Assembly (NCBI GenBank): GCA_040218815.1
Contig: JAVJQS010000015.1
Span: 186,001 to 250,000, forward strand
From: JAVJQS01 sp040218815
Lineage (GTDB): Bacteria > Bacteroidota > Bacteroidia > Flavobacteriales_E > Vicingaceae
DNA: 64,000 nucleotides
Direction of reading: 5' to 3'
Under the pieces are notes generated by a model, which searched no databases, was not told the DNA's origin, and saw only the letters and a list, made by a program, of their open reading frames with translations. A program made the position numbers and the translations under genes. The number at the start of each line of letters is the position of its first letter. Position 1 is the stretch's first letter. Of the stretch, positions 33,081 through 42,364 are shown in pieces.

Positions 33081-35450
33081 CTACTTGTTTTTTAATATTC
33101 TAAGTTTTGCAAATTTGAGCAATAATTGCTTTTCACCGGCTTTGTCAAATTGTATGGTGGCTTTTCGATTGGGTTCAGCACCTTCAATGTCAGTTACTTC
33201 ACCTTTCCCAAAACGCAAGTGCTCAACACGAAGTCCTTTCTCGATTTTGCTTGCAGCCGCTGCAAACGAAGGGTCAACTTTGCGCTTGGCATCGTCAATA
33301 CTCACCATCTTTTTATGAGGAGGTATTATTTTAGTCGGTTCTTTCGAATCTTTTTTTGCCACCTTGGACATTCCTTTTTTATTGTTGCTTACAAATTTGT
33401 TGCGCTGTGGCTTAAAGTACGTTGACCTCTCTTCTTCAAAGGGCGACTCATTTTCAGTAGGATTGGTATATTCTAAGAAACTTTCGTCAATTTCTTCAAT
33501 GAAACGACTTGGTTCACAGTATATTAAGTTGCCCCATCGATACCTGCTCGCCGAGTAAGTCAGCTGCACTTCTTTTTCAGCACGGGTCAAAGCTACGTAA
33601 AATAGTCTTCTTTCTTCCTCTAAATCAGGACGAGATGATAAAGATAGTTGTGAAGGAAACAAATTTTCTTCCATTCCCACGACAAAAACATAAGGAAATT
33701 CTAAGCCTTTTGCCGCGTGAATTGTCATTAAGGAAACCTTGTTATTGTCTTCAGGGTCATCATTGTCAGCATCTGTCAATAGTGCAATGTCTTGTAAAAA
33801 GACGGATAAAGACTTTTCCTGTCCTTCAGGTGCATCCTTATTATTTTCTACCGTGTCATCTTCAACAAATTCCTTAATTCCATTTAATAATTCTTGAATG
33901 TTGTCATATCGAGCAATTCCCTCAGGGGTTTTGTCTGAAAACAAGTCATTTAATATGGTAGAGGTTTTAGCAATTTCTTCAGCTACCTCGTAGGCATTTT
34001 TTTGTTTTTCCAGAATTTGGAAATTCTTAATCATGTCTAAGAAGTGCTTTATTTTTGCTTTGGCACCAGCATTTATTTCTAATGTTTGTAAATTCTCTCC
34101 ATGCATCATTTTCCACATGCTAATGTCTTTCTGATTAGCTGCGAAAGAGACTTTATCTAAAGTTGTTTTTCCAATCCCTCGTGCAGGATAATTGATTACT
34201 CGCTTTAAGGCTTCCTCGTCGTTAGGGTTAATCACTAAGCGACAATAGGCCAAAATGTCTTTTATTTCTTTGCGCTGATAAAATGATTGTCCTCCGTAGA
34301 TTCTATACGGCACATCCTTTTTACGCAAAGCCTCCTCCATAGCACGCGATTGAGCATTTGTTCGATAGAGAATAGCGAAAGCGCTATTTTGTGCTTGTTG
34401 ATTGAGCTTGGTTTCAATAATGCTGTTGGCGACTAAGTTACCTTCTTCATTATCCGTTAGGGTTCGACTTACTTTTATTTTGGTGCCTTCATCATTGTCT
34501 GTCCACACTTCCTTTTCAATCTGATCTTTATTTTTCTCGATCACTCGATTGGCAGCGTCCACAATATTTTTAGTGGAGCGGTAATTTTGCTCTAACTTGA
34601 AGGTCTTAGAGTCGGGGTAATCTTTTTGAAAGTTGAGGATGTTTTGAATATTGGCTCCCCTAAAAGCATAAATACTCTGTGCATCGTCTCCTACTACACA
34701 AACGTTCTCATTAAGCGCAGCCAATTTTTTTACAATTAAATACTGTGAAAAGTTAGTATCCTGGTACTCATCTACCAATATGTACTTAAAGCGATGCTGA
34801 TACTTATATAATACATCTGGGAAATCACGCAGCAATACATTTGTTTTAAAGAGCAAATCATCAAAATCCATAGCAGCCGATTTAAAACAGCGCTTTTCGT
34901 AAGCTTTGTAGATTTCTCCTATTTTGGGCTTTGCCATTTGTCGGTCTTCCGCCTGAATGTTGGTGTTATTGCAATAGGCTGTTGCTGAAAGCAGATTTGT
35001 TTTAGCAGAGGATATACGATTCAAGACTAAACCTGTTTTGTAAACTTTATCATCTAAGCCCAAGTCCTTGGTAATTGACTTAATTAGGCTTTTAGAATCT
35101 GCTGTATCATAAATGGTAAAGTTGGAAGGGTAGTGGAGTTTTTCAGCTTCACTTCTAAGGATACGAGCAAAAACAGAGTGGAAGGTTCCCATCCATATGT
35201 TCTTCGCTTCTCCTTCGCCTACGATTTTACCAATTCGAGCTTTCATTTCTTTAGCTGCTTTATTGGTAAATGTGAGTGACAAAATATTGAAGGGGTCAAC
35301 TCCATTTCGCATGAGGTGTGCTATGCGGTAAGTAAGTACTCTGGTCTTTCCTGAACCTGCACCGGCAATAACCATTGAGGGGCCTGTGGTGTTGATTACT
35401 GCTTCTTTTTGGGAGGGGTTTAAGCCATCGAGATAGGTGGTGTTACTCAT
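33081..35450 (-). CDS. uvrD: UvrD/PcrA-family ATP-dependent DNA helicase
   Basis: A 789-aa superfamily-1A 3'-5' helicase. Q-motif LNPSQKEAV, Walker A GAGSGKT at residues 30-36, motif II VDEYQDTN, motif III GDDAQSIYAFRGA, motif IV LEQNYRST, motif V VSLMTIHAAKGLEFPYVFVV and motif VI YVALTRAEKE are all present. The C-terminus has the small Tudor-like segment (VEHLRFGKGEVTDIEG) typical of PcrA/UvrD. It acts in nucleotide-excision and mismatch repair and in clearing RecA or stalled polymerase. First gene of the uvrD - DUF4290 - murA operon; the -7 element is 4 nt from the ATG. Confidence 0.96.
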   Translation of the reverse strand: MSNTTYLDGLNPSQKEAVINTTGPSMVIAGAGSGKTRVLTYRIAHLMRNGVDPFNILSLTFTNKAAKEMKARIGKIVGEGEAKNIWMGTFHSVFARILRSEAEKLHYPSNFTIYDTADSKSLIKSITKDLGLDDKVYKTGLVLNRISSAKTNLLSATAYCNNTNIQAEDRQMAKPKIGEIYKAYEKRCFKSAAMDFDDLLFKTNVLLRDFPDVLYKYQHRFKYILVDEYQDTNFSQYLIVKKLAALNENVCVVGDDAQSIYAFRGANIQNILNFQKDYPDSKTFKLEQNYRSTKNIVDAANRVIEKNKDQIEKEVWTDNDEGTKIKVSRTLTDNEEGNLVANSIIETKLNQQAQNSAFAILYRTNAQSRAMEEALRKKDVPYRIYGGQSFYQRKEIKDILAYCRLVINPNDEEALKRVINYPARGIGKTTLDKVSFAANQKDISMWKMMHGENLQTLEINAGAKAKIKHFLDMIKNFQILEKQKNAYEVAEEIAKTSTILNDLFSDKTPEGIARYDNIQELLNGIKEFVEDDTVENNKDAPEGQEKSLSVFLQDIALLTDADNDDPEDNNKVSLMTIHAAKGLEFPYVFVVGMEENLFPSQLSLSSRPDLEEERRLFYVALTRAEKEVQLTYSASRYRWGNLIYCEPSRFIEEIDESFLEYTNPTENESPFEEERSTYFKPQRNKFVSNNKKGMSKVAKKDSKEPTKIIPPHKKMVSIDDAKRKVDPSFAAAASKIEKGLRVEHLRFGKGEVTDIEGAEPNRKATIQFDKAGEKQLLLKFAKLRILKNK

Positions 35451-35454
35451 GTTG

Positions 35455-35462
35455 CAAAAGTA
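35455..35462 (-). promoter_or_regulatory. -7 element (TACTTTTG) for uvrD
   Basis: The plus strand reads CAAAAGTA, a perfect minus-strand TAnnTTTG ending 4 nt before the ATG at 35450. Transcription is predicted to start at or inside the first codon. Confidence 0.6.
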
Positions 35463-35853
35463 GGTTGAAAAGCTTAAAAATTAAAGTGATTAATCTTATT
35501 AAATCTATTCAGTTCAATGAGTAATAAATGATGTATTGAGATTTTTCTGCGAAACAATGAATTTTGTTCATAATCCTGAACTGTTTACACTAGATTTATA
35601 TCATTAGAATTTGAACGTCATTTCAAAAGCTAAAATAATTATCAATTTTAGTGTCTATTTTACCCTCAAAAAATCAAAAACGATCTTGTTTAGTTTAAGA
35701 TAGAATTTACTTCCTCTTAAAATGTCTTAAAACTTCTCTTAAATTTGCCCCTTCAATTTCTTTTAAAACACCCTCAAATCCTCGTGTAGAAGTTTTTTTA
35801 ATAATTGCTTCAAAAAAAAAGAAATCAGCAGAGGAATTTATAAAATAATCTAG

Positions 35854-35861
35854 TACATTTG
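35854..35861 (+). promoter_or_regulatory. -7 element (TACATTTG) for the ribosomal superoperon
   Basis: Perfect TAnnTTTG 48 nt before the rpsL ATG; the transcript would start near 35867 with a ~40-nt leader. The TTTATAAAATAATC stretch upstream does not give a clear -33 TTTG. Confidence 0.65.
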
Positions 35862-35864
35862 CGT

Positions 35865-35879
35865 CCCCAAATTTTGGGG
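35865..35879 (+). promoter_or_regulatory. Compact inverted repeat at the predicted start of the rpsL leader
   Basis: CCCCAAA (35865-35871) and TTTGGGG (35873-35879) flank one T. It lies right at the predicted transcription start, so it could be an initial-transcribed hairpin or an operator for a DNA-binding regulator. No U-tract follows. Function is inference. Confidence 0.45.
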
Positions 35880-35909
35880 CAAATATTATATTGACATATT
35901 TAAAAGCTT

Positions 35910-36284
35910 ATGCCAACTATACAACAACTTGTAAGAAAAGGTAGAATTAAACAAGAAAAGAAGAGTAAATCTGCAGCATTAGACTCTTGTCCACAGCGAC
36001 GAGGAGTGTGTGTTCGTGTTTACACTACTACACCTAAAAAGCCAAACTCAGCAATGCGTAAAGTAGCGCGGGTAAGGTTAACGAATCAGAAAGAGATCAA
36101 CGCATATATTCCTGGTGAAGGACATAATTTGCAAGAGCACTCGATTGTTTTGGTAAGAGGTGGTAGAGTAAAAGATTTACCAGGTGTGCGATACCACATT
36201 GTTCGTGGTGCATTAGATACTGCCGGAGTTGAAGGTAGAACACAAAGAAGATCAAAGTACGGAGCTAAAAGACCTAAAAAATAA
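35910..36284 (+). CDS. rpsL: 30S ribosomal protein S12
   Basis: A 124-aa decoding-centre protein. TTTPKKPNSAMRKVARVRL and the later PGVRYHIVRGALD blocks are standard; Lys is present in the PKKPNS loop where streptomycin-resistance mutations occur, so this is the sensitive-type sequence. First gene of the str-S10-spc-alpha superoperon, followed by rpsG after 22 bp. Confidence 0.98.
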   Translation: MPTIQQLVRKGRIKQEKKSKSAALDSCPQRRGVCVRVYTTTPKKPNSAMRKVARVRLTNQKEINAYIPGEGHNLQEHSIVLVRGGRVKDLPGVRYHIVRGALDTAGVEGRTQRRSKYGAKRPKK

Positions 36285-36306
36285 TTCATCGTTTAAGTAG
36301 AAAAAC

Positions 36307-36774
36307 ATGAGAAAAGCAAGAGCGAAAAAGAGACCATTATTGCCAGATCCAAAATTTCAGGATCAGGAAGTAACTCGATTTGTAAACAATTTAATGTTGC
36401 ACGGTAAGAAAAGTATTGCCTACAGCATTTTTTACGATGCCATGGCCATTATTGATGGTAAGGTAGAAGAAGGTGGTTTGGCCACATGGAAAAAAGCATT
36501 GGAAAACATCACTCCGCAAGTTGAAGTGAGAAGTAGAAGAGTTGGTGGAGCCACTTTTCAAATTCCTCAGCCAGTAAGAGATGACCGAAAGGTTTCTATG
36601 GGCATGAAGTGGTTGATTCTTTATTCAAAGAAAAGAAACGAGAAAACAATGGCTGAGAAGTTAGCTGCTGAAATTATCGCAGGTTCTAAAGAAGAAGGTG
36701 CAGCTCACAAGAAAAAAGAAGATACACATAGAATGGCAGAAGCGAATAAAGCATTCTCTCATTTTAGATTTTAA
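36307..36774 (+). CDS. rpsG: 30S ribosomal protein S7
   Basis: A 155-aa head-domain protein that nucleates assembly of the 3' domain of 16S rRNA and contacts E-site tRNA. RRVGGATFQIPQPVRDDRK and MAEKLAAEIIAG are typical, and the C-terminus (MAEANKAFSHFRF) is the short Bacteroidota form. In the str block between rpsL and fusA (21-bp gap). Confidence 0.98.
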   Translation: MRKARAKKRPLLPDPKFQDQEVTRFVNNLMLHGKKSIAYSIFYDAMAIIDGKVEEGGLATWKKALENITPQVEVRSRRVGGATFQIPQPVRDDRKVSMGMKWLILYSKKRNEKTMAEKLAAEIIAGSKEEGAAHKKKEDTHRMAEANKAFSHFRF

Positions 36775-36795
36775 TATCAGAAAGAAATTATTGCA

Positions 36796-38907
36796 ATGGC
36801 AAAAAGAGATTTAAGATTTACAAGAAACATCGGAATTGCTGCTCACATTGATGCAGGAAAGACTACTACAACAGAAAGAGTTTTATTTTATTCTGGTGTA
36901 AGCCATAAGATTGGTGAGGTGCACGATGGTGCTGCAACCATGGACTGGATGGAGCAAGAGCAAGAAAGAGGAATTACTATTACTTCTGCTGCAACCACTG
37001 TTTTTTGGAATTACAAAGACCAAGAATACCACATTAATATTATTGATACTCCTGGTCACGTTGATTTTACAGTTGAAGTAAACCGTTCATTGAGAGTATT
37101 GGATGGGTTGGTTTTCTTGTTTTCAGCAGTTGATGGTGTTGAGCCACAATCTGAAACCAACTGGAGATTAGCTGACAATTATAATGTTGCTCGTTTAGGT
37201 TTTGTAAACAAAATGGACCGTCAAGGTGCAAACTTTTTGAAGGTTTGTCAGCAAGTAAAAGAAATGTTAGGTAGTACTGCAGTTCCATTGCAGTTGCCAA
37301 TCGGTGGAGAAGATACTTTTAGAGGAGTTGTTGATTTAGTAATGAATAAAGGAATTATCTGGAATGAAGATGATTTTGGAATGACCTACGAAGAAGTTGA
37401 TATTCCTGAAGACATGAAAGAAGAGGTTGCTGAATATCGGGAGCACTTATTAGAAGCTATCGCTGAATTTGACGATACGCTAATGGAAAAGTATTTCGAA
37501 GATCCAGACTCTATTACAGAAGATGAGATTATTGCCGCATTGAGAGAAGCAACAATTTCCTTAAAAATTGTTCCAATGTTGTGTGGTTCTGCCTTTAAAA
37601 ATAAAGGGGTGCAAACCATGTTAAATTACGTTATGGAGTTGTTGCCTTCACCTCTAGATACTGAGGCAATTGTAGGAACAAATCCAGATACAGAAGAAGA
37701 AGAAAAAAGAAAGCCATCTGTTGATGAGCCATTTGCAGCTTTAGCATTTAAAATTGCTACTGACCCATTTGTTGGTCGTTTGTGTTTTGTGCGCGCCTAT
37801 TCTGGAAAACTAGAATCAGGTTCTTACATCCACAACATGCGAACCAATAAGAAGGAACGTATTTCAAGAATCTTCCAAATGCATGCGAACAAGCAAAACC
37901 AAATTGATGCATTAAATGCAGGAGATATTGGAGCATTGGTTGGATTTAAAGACATTAAAACTGGAGATACATTATGTAGAGAAGGTCATCCAATTGTATT
38001 GGAATCAATGAACTTCCCCGACCCAGTAATCGGTATTGCTATTGAGCCAAAAACTCAAGCAGATGTTGATAAAATGGGTATGGCTTTAGCAAAACTTTCT
38101 GAAGAAGATCCAACATTAACTATTCACACAGACGAAGATTCAGGTCAAACTGTATTGAGTGGAATGGGTGAATTACACTTGGATATTATCTTGGATCGTT
38201 TGAAAAGAGAATTTAAAGTAGAATGTAATCAAGGTGCTCCACAAGTTTCTTACAAAGAGGCTATTTCGGGTACTGTTGATCATAGAGAAGTTTACAAAAA
38301 GCAATCTGGTGGACGTGGTAAATTTGCCGATATTCAGGTTACAATTGAGCCAGTTGCTGATGCAGAAGCTGCTCCAGGATTAGAATTTGTAAATGAGATT
38401 AAGGGTGGTAACATTCCTAAAGAATTTATTCCTTCTGTAGAGAAAGGATTTAAAGAATCAATGAAGAATGGTGTGCTTGCAGGTTATCCAATGGATAGTT
38501 TGAAAGTTACCTTGAAGGATGGTTCTTTCCACGCAGTGGATTCTGATCAATTATCATTTGAATTGGCTGCTAAAATGGCATTTAGAGATGCTATTCCAAA
38601 AGCTAATCCAGTGTTGTTAGAGCCAATTATGAAATTGGAAGTGGTAACACCAGAAGAGAATATGGGTGATGTTGTTGGTGACTTGAACAGAAGAAGAGGT
38701 CAAGTTGACGGCATGGATGATCGAGCTGGAGCAAAAGTGATTAAAGCAAAAGTTCCATTGTCTGAAATGTTTGGATATGTAACTTCATTGAGAACATTAT
38801 CATCAGGTAGAGCAACATCAAGTATGGAGTTTTCACATTTTGCTGACGCTCCAAAGAATGTTGCAGAAGAAGTAATTGCAAAAGCAAAAGGTAAAGTAGT
38901 AGCTTAA
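36796..38907 (+). CDS. fusA: Elongation factor G
   Basis: A 703-aa translocase GTPase that also splits post-termination ribosomes with RRF. Near the N-terminus are AHIDAGKTTTTERV (P loop), RGITITSAAT (switch I), DTPGHVDF (G3) and NKMDRQGA (G4); domain IV carries SGGRGKFADIQV and the C-terminal LRTLSSGRATSSMEF is typical. Length is normal. It lies directly between rpsG and rpsJ (11 bp), where many bacteria have tuf; tuf is absent here. Confidence 0.98.
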   Translation: MAKRDLRFTRNIGIAAHIDAGKTTTTERVLFYSGVSHKIGEVHDGAATMDWMEQEQERGITITSAATTVFWNYKDQEYHINIIDTPGHVDFTVEVNRSLRVLDGLVFLFSAVDGVEPQSETNWRLADNYNVARLGFVNKMDRQGANFLKVCQQVKEMLGSTAVPLQLPIGGEDTFRGVVDLVMNKGIIWNEDDFGMTYEEVDIPEDMKEEVAEYREHLLEAIAEFDDTLMEKYFEDPDSITEDEIIAALREATISLKIVPMLCGSAFKNKGVQTMLNYVMELLPSPLDTEAIVGTNPDTEEEEKRKPSVDEPFAALAFKIATDPFVGRLCFVRAYSGKLESGSYIHNMRTNKKERISRIFQMHANKQNQIDALNAGDIGALVGFKDIKTGDTLCREGHPIVLESMNFPDPVIGIAIEPKTQADVDKMGMALAKLSEEDPTLTIHTDEDSGQTVLSGMGELHLDIILDRLKREFKVECNQGAPQVSYKEAISGTVDHREVYKKQSGGRGKFADIQVTIEPVADAEAAPGLEFVNEIKGGNIPKEFIPSVEKGFKESMKNGVLAGYPMDSLKVTLKDGSFHAVDSDQLSFELAAKMAFRDAIPKANPVLLEPIMKLEVVTPEENMGDVVGDLNRRRGQVDGMDDRAGAKVIKAKVPLSEMFGYVTSLRTLSSGRATSSMEFSHFADAPKNVAEEVIAKAKGKVVA

Positions 38908-38918
38908 TATAAAGAAAT

Positions 38919-39224
38919 ATGAATCAAAAAATTCGAATAAAGCTTAAGTCTTACGATTTCAACTTGGTTGATAAATCAGCTGAGAAGATAGTGAAGACTG
39001 TAAAGTCAACCGGTGCTGTTGTGAGTGGACCGATTCCATTGCCAACGCAAAAAAGAATTTACACGGTGTTGAAATCACCTCACGTAAACAAAAAAGCAAG
39101 AGAGCAGTTTGAGCTTTCTTCTTATAAGCGACTACTAGATATCTACAGTTCTACTTCAAAAACGGTTGACGCTTTGATGAAGTTAGAGTTGCCAAGTGGT
39201 GTTGATGTAGAAATTAAAGTATAA
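38919..39224 (+). CDS. rpsJ: 30S ribosomal protein S10
   Basis: A 101-aa protein of the 30S head that also serves as NusE in transcription antitermination. IRIKLKSYDFNLVD opens it, and SGPIPLPTQKRIYTVLKSPHVNKKAREQFE is the signature loop. It opens the S10 block, only 11 bp after fusA, so there is no room for an independent S10 leader of the E. coli L4-regulated type. Confidence 0.98.
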   Translation: MNQKIRIKLKSYDFNLVDKSAEKIVKTVKSTGAVVSGPIPLPTQKRIYTVLKSPHVNKKAREQFELSSYKRLLDIYSSTSKTVDALMKLELPSGVDVEIKV

Positions 39225-39244
39225 ATCAATTTTAAATTAATAAG

Positions 39245-39859
39245 ATGCCAGGTTTATTAGGAAAAAAAATAGGAATGACCAGTGTTTTCAGTGCCGAGGG
39301 TAAAAACATACCATGCACAGTAGTGGAAGCCGGTCCTTGTGTTGTTACGCAAGTAAAAACCGAAGAATCAGATGGCTACAATGCTATTCAAATTGGTTAT
39401 GGCGAAAAGAAGGAGAAAAATACTTCTGCAGCCATGATGGGGCACTTCAAAAAATCAAAATCTGCGCCTAAGCGTAAGTTGATTGAGGTGCACGGATTAG
39501 ATGAGCATAAAGTAGGCGATGAGGTGAAGGTTGACATTTTTTCAGAAGGAGAATGGGTTGACGTAACAGGCATTTCAAAAGGTAAAGGTTTTCAAGGGGT
39601 AGTTAAGCGACACGGTTTTGCTGGGGTTGGTGATGCTACACACGGACAGCATAACAGATTAAGAGCTCCAGGATCAATTGGTGCTGGATCTGATCCATCA
39701 AGAGTTTTTAAAGGAACACGTATGGCAGGTCAAATGGGTAATGTAAAGTCTACCGTGTTGAACTTGAGAATATTGAAAGTATTTCCAGAGAAAAACATTA
39801 TTGTAGTTAAAGGATCTGTTCCAGGTGCGAAGGGTTCTATGGTATTCATCAATAATTAA
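39245..39859 (+). CDS. rplC: 50S ribosomal protein L3
   Basis: A 204-aa early-assembly 50S protein whose central extension reaches the peptidyl-transferase centre. GLLGKKIGMTSVFS and the GKGFQGVVKRHGFAG / THGQHNRLRAPGSIG loop are typical. Second gene of the S10 block; 20 bp after rpsJ and 14 bp before rplD. Confidence 0.98.
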   Translation: MPGLLGKKIGMTSVFSAEGKNIPCTVVEAGPCVVTQVKTEESDGYNAIQIGYGEKKEKNTSAAMMGHFKKSKSAPKRKLIEVHGLDEHKVGDEVKVDIFSEGEWVDVTGISKGKGFQGVVKRHGFAGVGDATHGQHNRLRAPGSIGAGSDPSRVFKGTRMAGQMGNVKSTVLNLRILKVFPEKNIIVVKGSVPGAKGSMVFINN

Positions 39860-39873
39860 GTGGAGGATAAGAA

Positions 39874-40500
39874 ATGGAATTAAGCGTAATAAATAAAGAC
39901 GGAAAAGACAGCAAAAAGAAAGTGAGCTTGTCTGATAAGATCTACGGCATTGAGCCAAATGATCATGCGATTTATTTAGATGTAAAAAGTCACTTGGCAA
40001 ATAAAAGACAAGGAACTAGCAAGTCTAAAGAAAGAGCAGAAATTACCGGAAGTACAAGAAAAATTAAGAAGCAGAAAGGAACTGGTACAGCTAGAGCAGG
40101 TAGTATAAAATCACCTTTATTTAGAGGTGGTGGAACTGTTTTTGGACCACAGCCAAGAGATTATTCCTTTAAATTGAATAAAAAATTAAAGGTGTTGGCA
40201 AGATGTTCTGCTTTGTCATATAAAGTGAAAGAAGGTTCATTGCAAGTAATTGAAGACTTGAAAATGGATGCTCCTAAAACAAAGGATTTCACGCAGATTT
40301 TGAGCAACTTAAAAAGTAACGATAAAAAAACGCTACTAGTAGTCTCTGAATCTAATAAAAATGTATATTTGTCATCCCGAAATTTGAGGGGGGCTAAAGT
40401 TGTAACAGCCACAGATATAAGCACTTACGATTTGATGAATTCAAAGAGTGTGTTAGTTTCTGAAGGTGCTTTAGCTAAAATTGAAACAGTTTTAAGTTAA
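39874..40500 (+). CDS. rplD: 50S ribosomal protein L4
   Basis: A 208-aa protein with the globular domain plus exit-tunnel extension (KKQKGTGTARAGSIKSPLFRGGGTVFGPQPRD in part). In E. coli L4 represses the S10 operon through its leader; no such leader is visible here. Spaced 10 bp from rplW. Confidence 0.98.
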   Translation: MELSVINKDGKDSKKKVSLSDKIYGIEPNDHAIYLDVKSHLANKRQGTSKSKERAEITGSTRKIKKQKGTGTARAGSIKSPLFRGGGTVFGPQPRDYSFKLNKKLKVLARCSALSYKVKEGSLQVIEDLKMDAPKTKDFTQILSNLKSNDKKTLLVVSESNKNVYLSSRNLRGAKVVTATDISTYDLMNSKSVLVSEGALAKIETVLS

Positions 40501-40510
40501 ATAATTGGTC

Positions 40511-40801
40511 ATGAACACATTAAAGAAGCCTGTAATTACCGAAAAGATGACATCTCTTACTGAGGCGTCAAACAGATATGGTTTTGTAGTGGATACAGAT
40601 GCCAATAAATTGCAGATTAAAACAGCTATAGAGGAAATGTACAATGTTTCTGTTGATCGAGTAAATACGATGAACTATAAAGGGAAGCATAAGACACGTT
40701 ATACAAAAACAGGTTGGGTTCAAGGTAGAACCAATAAGTTTAAGAAGGCTATTGTTACTCTTGTTGAAGGAGATACAATTGACTTTTACAGCAATATTTA
40801 A
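40511..40801 (+). CDS. rplW: 50S ribosomal protein L23
   Basis: A 96-aa protein near the exit of the tunnel, docking site for trigger factor and SRP. The ATG at 40511 is preferred to a TTG two codons upstream. IKTAIEEMYNVSVDRVNTMN and the basic GKHKTRYTKTGWVQGRTNKFKKA segment are characteristic. Confidence 0.97.
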   Translation: MNTLKKPVITEKMTSLTEASNRYGFVVDTDANKLQIKTAIEEMYNVSVDRVNTMNYKGKHKTRYTKTGWVQGRTNKFKKAIVTLVEGDTIDFYSNI

Positions 40802-40812
40802 AGGATTAGGTA

Positions 40813-41637
40813 ATGGCAGTAAAAAAATTAAAACCAACAACTCCGGGGCAGCGACATAAAGTTGCTTCAACTTACGAGGAGATTACATCTTCTACTCCTG
40901 AGAAATCTCTTTTAAAAGGGATTGGCAAGAGAGGTGGAAGAAATAACACCGGTAAGATGACCATGCGGAATATTGGTGGAGGACATAAGAGAAGATACCG
41001 TGAAATTGATTTCAAGCGCGATAAGTTTGGAATTGAAGGAAAAGTAGTTTCTGTGGAGTATGATCCAAATCGATCAGCTCGAATTGCTTTAGTCAATTAT
41101 GTAGATGGTGATAAAAGATACATTATTGCACCTAAAGGATTGGTTGTTGGACAATCGGTAAAATCTGGAAAAGGTGTAGAGCCTGAATTGGGTAATGCAC
41201 TTTATTTGTCTGAGATTCCAATGGGTACTTTAATTCACAACATTGAATTGAGACCTACGCAAGGAGCAAAAATGGCAAGAAGTGCTGGTTCTTACGCACA
41301 ATTGGTTTCGAGAGAAGGAAAGTATGTTGGTATTAAAATGCCATCAGGTGAAGTGAGATTAATATTGGGAACTTGTTTAGCATCAATCGGAATGGTTTCA
41401 AATTCTGATCACATGTTAGAGCGTTCTGGAAAAGCTGGAAAGTCTAGATGGTTAGGTAGAAGACCACGAGTTCGTGGTGTTGTGATGAACCCTGTAGATC
41501 ACCCAATGGGTGGTGGTGAAGGTCGTTCTTCTGGAGGCCATCCAAGATCGAGAAATGGTATTCCTGCAAAAGGATACAAAACTCGTACACCGAAGAAATT
41601 ATCGAATAAGTATATCATTGAAAGAAGAAAGAAATAA
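40813..41637 (+). CDS. rplB: 50S ribosomal protein L2
   Basis: A 274-aa protein needed for subunit joining and the peptidyl-transferase centre. GRNNTGKMTMRNIGGGHKRR and the C-terminal MNPVDHPMGGGEGRSSGGHP, which contains the conserved functional His, are present. Normal length. Between rplW and rpsS. Confidence 0.98.
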   Translation: MAVKKLKPTTPGQRHKVASTYEEITSSTPEKSLLKGIGKRGGRNNTGKMTMRNIGGGHKRRYREIDFKRDKFGIEGKVVSVEYDPNRSARIALVNYVDGDKRYIIAPKGLVVGQSVKSGKGVEPELGNALYLSEIPMGTLIHNIELRPTQGAKMARSAGSYAQLVSREGKYVGIKMPSGEVRLILGTCLASIGMVSNSDHMLERSGKAGKSRWLGRRPRVRGVVMNPVDHPMGGGEGRSSGGHPRSRNGIPAKGYKTRTPKKLSNKYIIERRKK

Positions 41638-41646
41638 TAATATAAT

Positions 41647-41925
41647 ATGAGTCGTTCGCTTAAAAAACCACCATTTGTCCATTATAAGTTAGCTTCAAAG
41701 GTTGACGATGCGCAATCTTCAGGAAAGAAGACTGTGATAAAGACTTGGGCAAGAGCTTCTATGATTACCCCTGATTTTGTTGGGTTGACAATAGCAGTTC
41801 ACAATGGAAATAAATTTATTCCTGTATATGTGACCGAGAATATGGTTGGTCATAAATTGGGTGAATTTGCTCCAACAAGAACCTACAGAGGTCACGGAGG
41901 AAAGAAAGATAAAGGCAAACGATAA
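41647..41925 (+). CDS. rpsS: 30S ribosomal protein S19
   Basis: A 92-aa 30S head protein forming a dimer with S13 near the A site. SRSLKKPPFV, KTWARASMITPDFVG and MVGHKLGEFAPTRTYRGH are diagnostic. Nine bp after rplB, 12 bp before rplV. Confidence 0.98.
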   Translation: MSRSLKKPPFVHYKLASKVDDAQSSGKKTVIKTWARASMITPDFVGLTIAVHNGNKFIPVYVTENMVGHKLGEFAPTRTYRGHGGKKDKGKR

Positions 41926-41937
41926 TCTGAATAAGAA

Positions 41938-42351
41938 ATGGGAGCACGTAAAAGAAATAGCGCAGATGCAGCAAAGGAAGCTAGAAAGAGCATAAGCTTT
42001 GCTACCTTGAATAATTGTCCAACTTCTCCACGAAAAATGAGATTGGTTGCTGACATGATTAGAGGAGTAGAAGTAGCAAAAGCTCTAGCTATGCTACAAT
42101 ATAGCCCGAAGGAAGCTTCAACAAGAATGGAGAAGTTATTGCGTTCGGCAATTGCAAACTGGGAAGCTAAGAATGAAGGCGAAAGACCTGAAGATAATCA
42201 CTTAGTGGTTTCACAGGTTAAAGTGGATAGTGCAAGCATGTTGAAACGATTACGTCCTGCACCACAAGGTAGAGGACATAGAATTAGAAAGCGTTCAAAT
42301 CACGTTACATTAACGGTAGATCGCGCAACTGAAGAAAATTTAACAAAATAA
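41938..42351 (+). CDS. rplV: 50S ribosomal protein L22
   Basis: A 137-aa protein whose beta-hairpin lines the exit tunnel at the macrolide-sensitive constriction. NCPTSPRKMRLVADMIRG is the conserved N-terminal helix entry; the hairpin includes RLRPAPQGRGHRIRKRSNHV. Somewhat longer than E. coli L22 (110 aa) at the N-terminus, as in other Bacteroidota. Confidence 0.98.
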   Translation: MGARKRNSADAAKEARKSISFATLNNCPTSPRKMRLVADMIRGVEVAKALAMLQYSPKEASTRMEKLLRSAIANWEAKNEGERPEDNHLVVSQVKVDSASMLKRLRPAPQGRGHRIRKRSNHVTLTVDRATEENLTK

Positions 42352-42364
42352 GAGATACTGTATA

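Larger units (their letters stand above)
35463..35909. other. Upstream region of the ribosomal superoperon
   Basis: No gene seen in this ~450-bp divergent spacer between uvrD and rpsL. It is AT-rich, and unlike the other gaps it lacks the recurrent intergenic words. The last 60 bp contain the rpsL promoter element and a small hairpin. The long T/A-rich part (35640-35830) may hold further promoter or regulator sites, but none is identifiable by eye. Confidence 0.6.

Noticed and set aside
33085..33877. Overlapping open frames antisense to uvrD
   Set aside because: The minus-strand frame encodes all helicase motifs; the plus-strand frames have no recognisable features.
35463..35909. tRNA or structured ribosomal-protein leader
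   Set aside because: No cloverleaf or known leader structure was found by eye; only a small palindrome is present.
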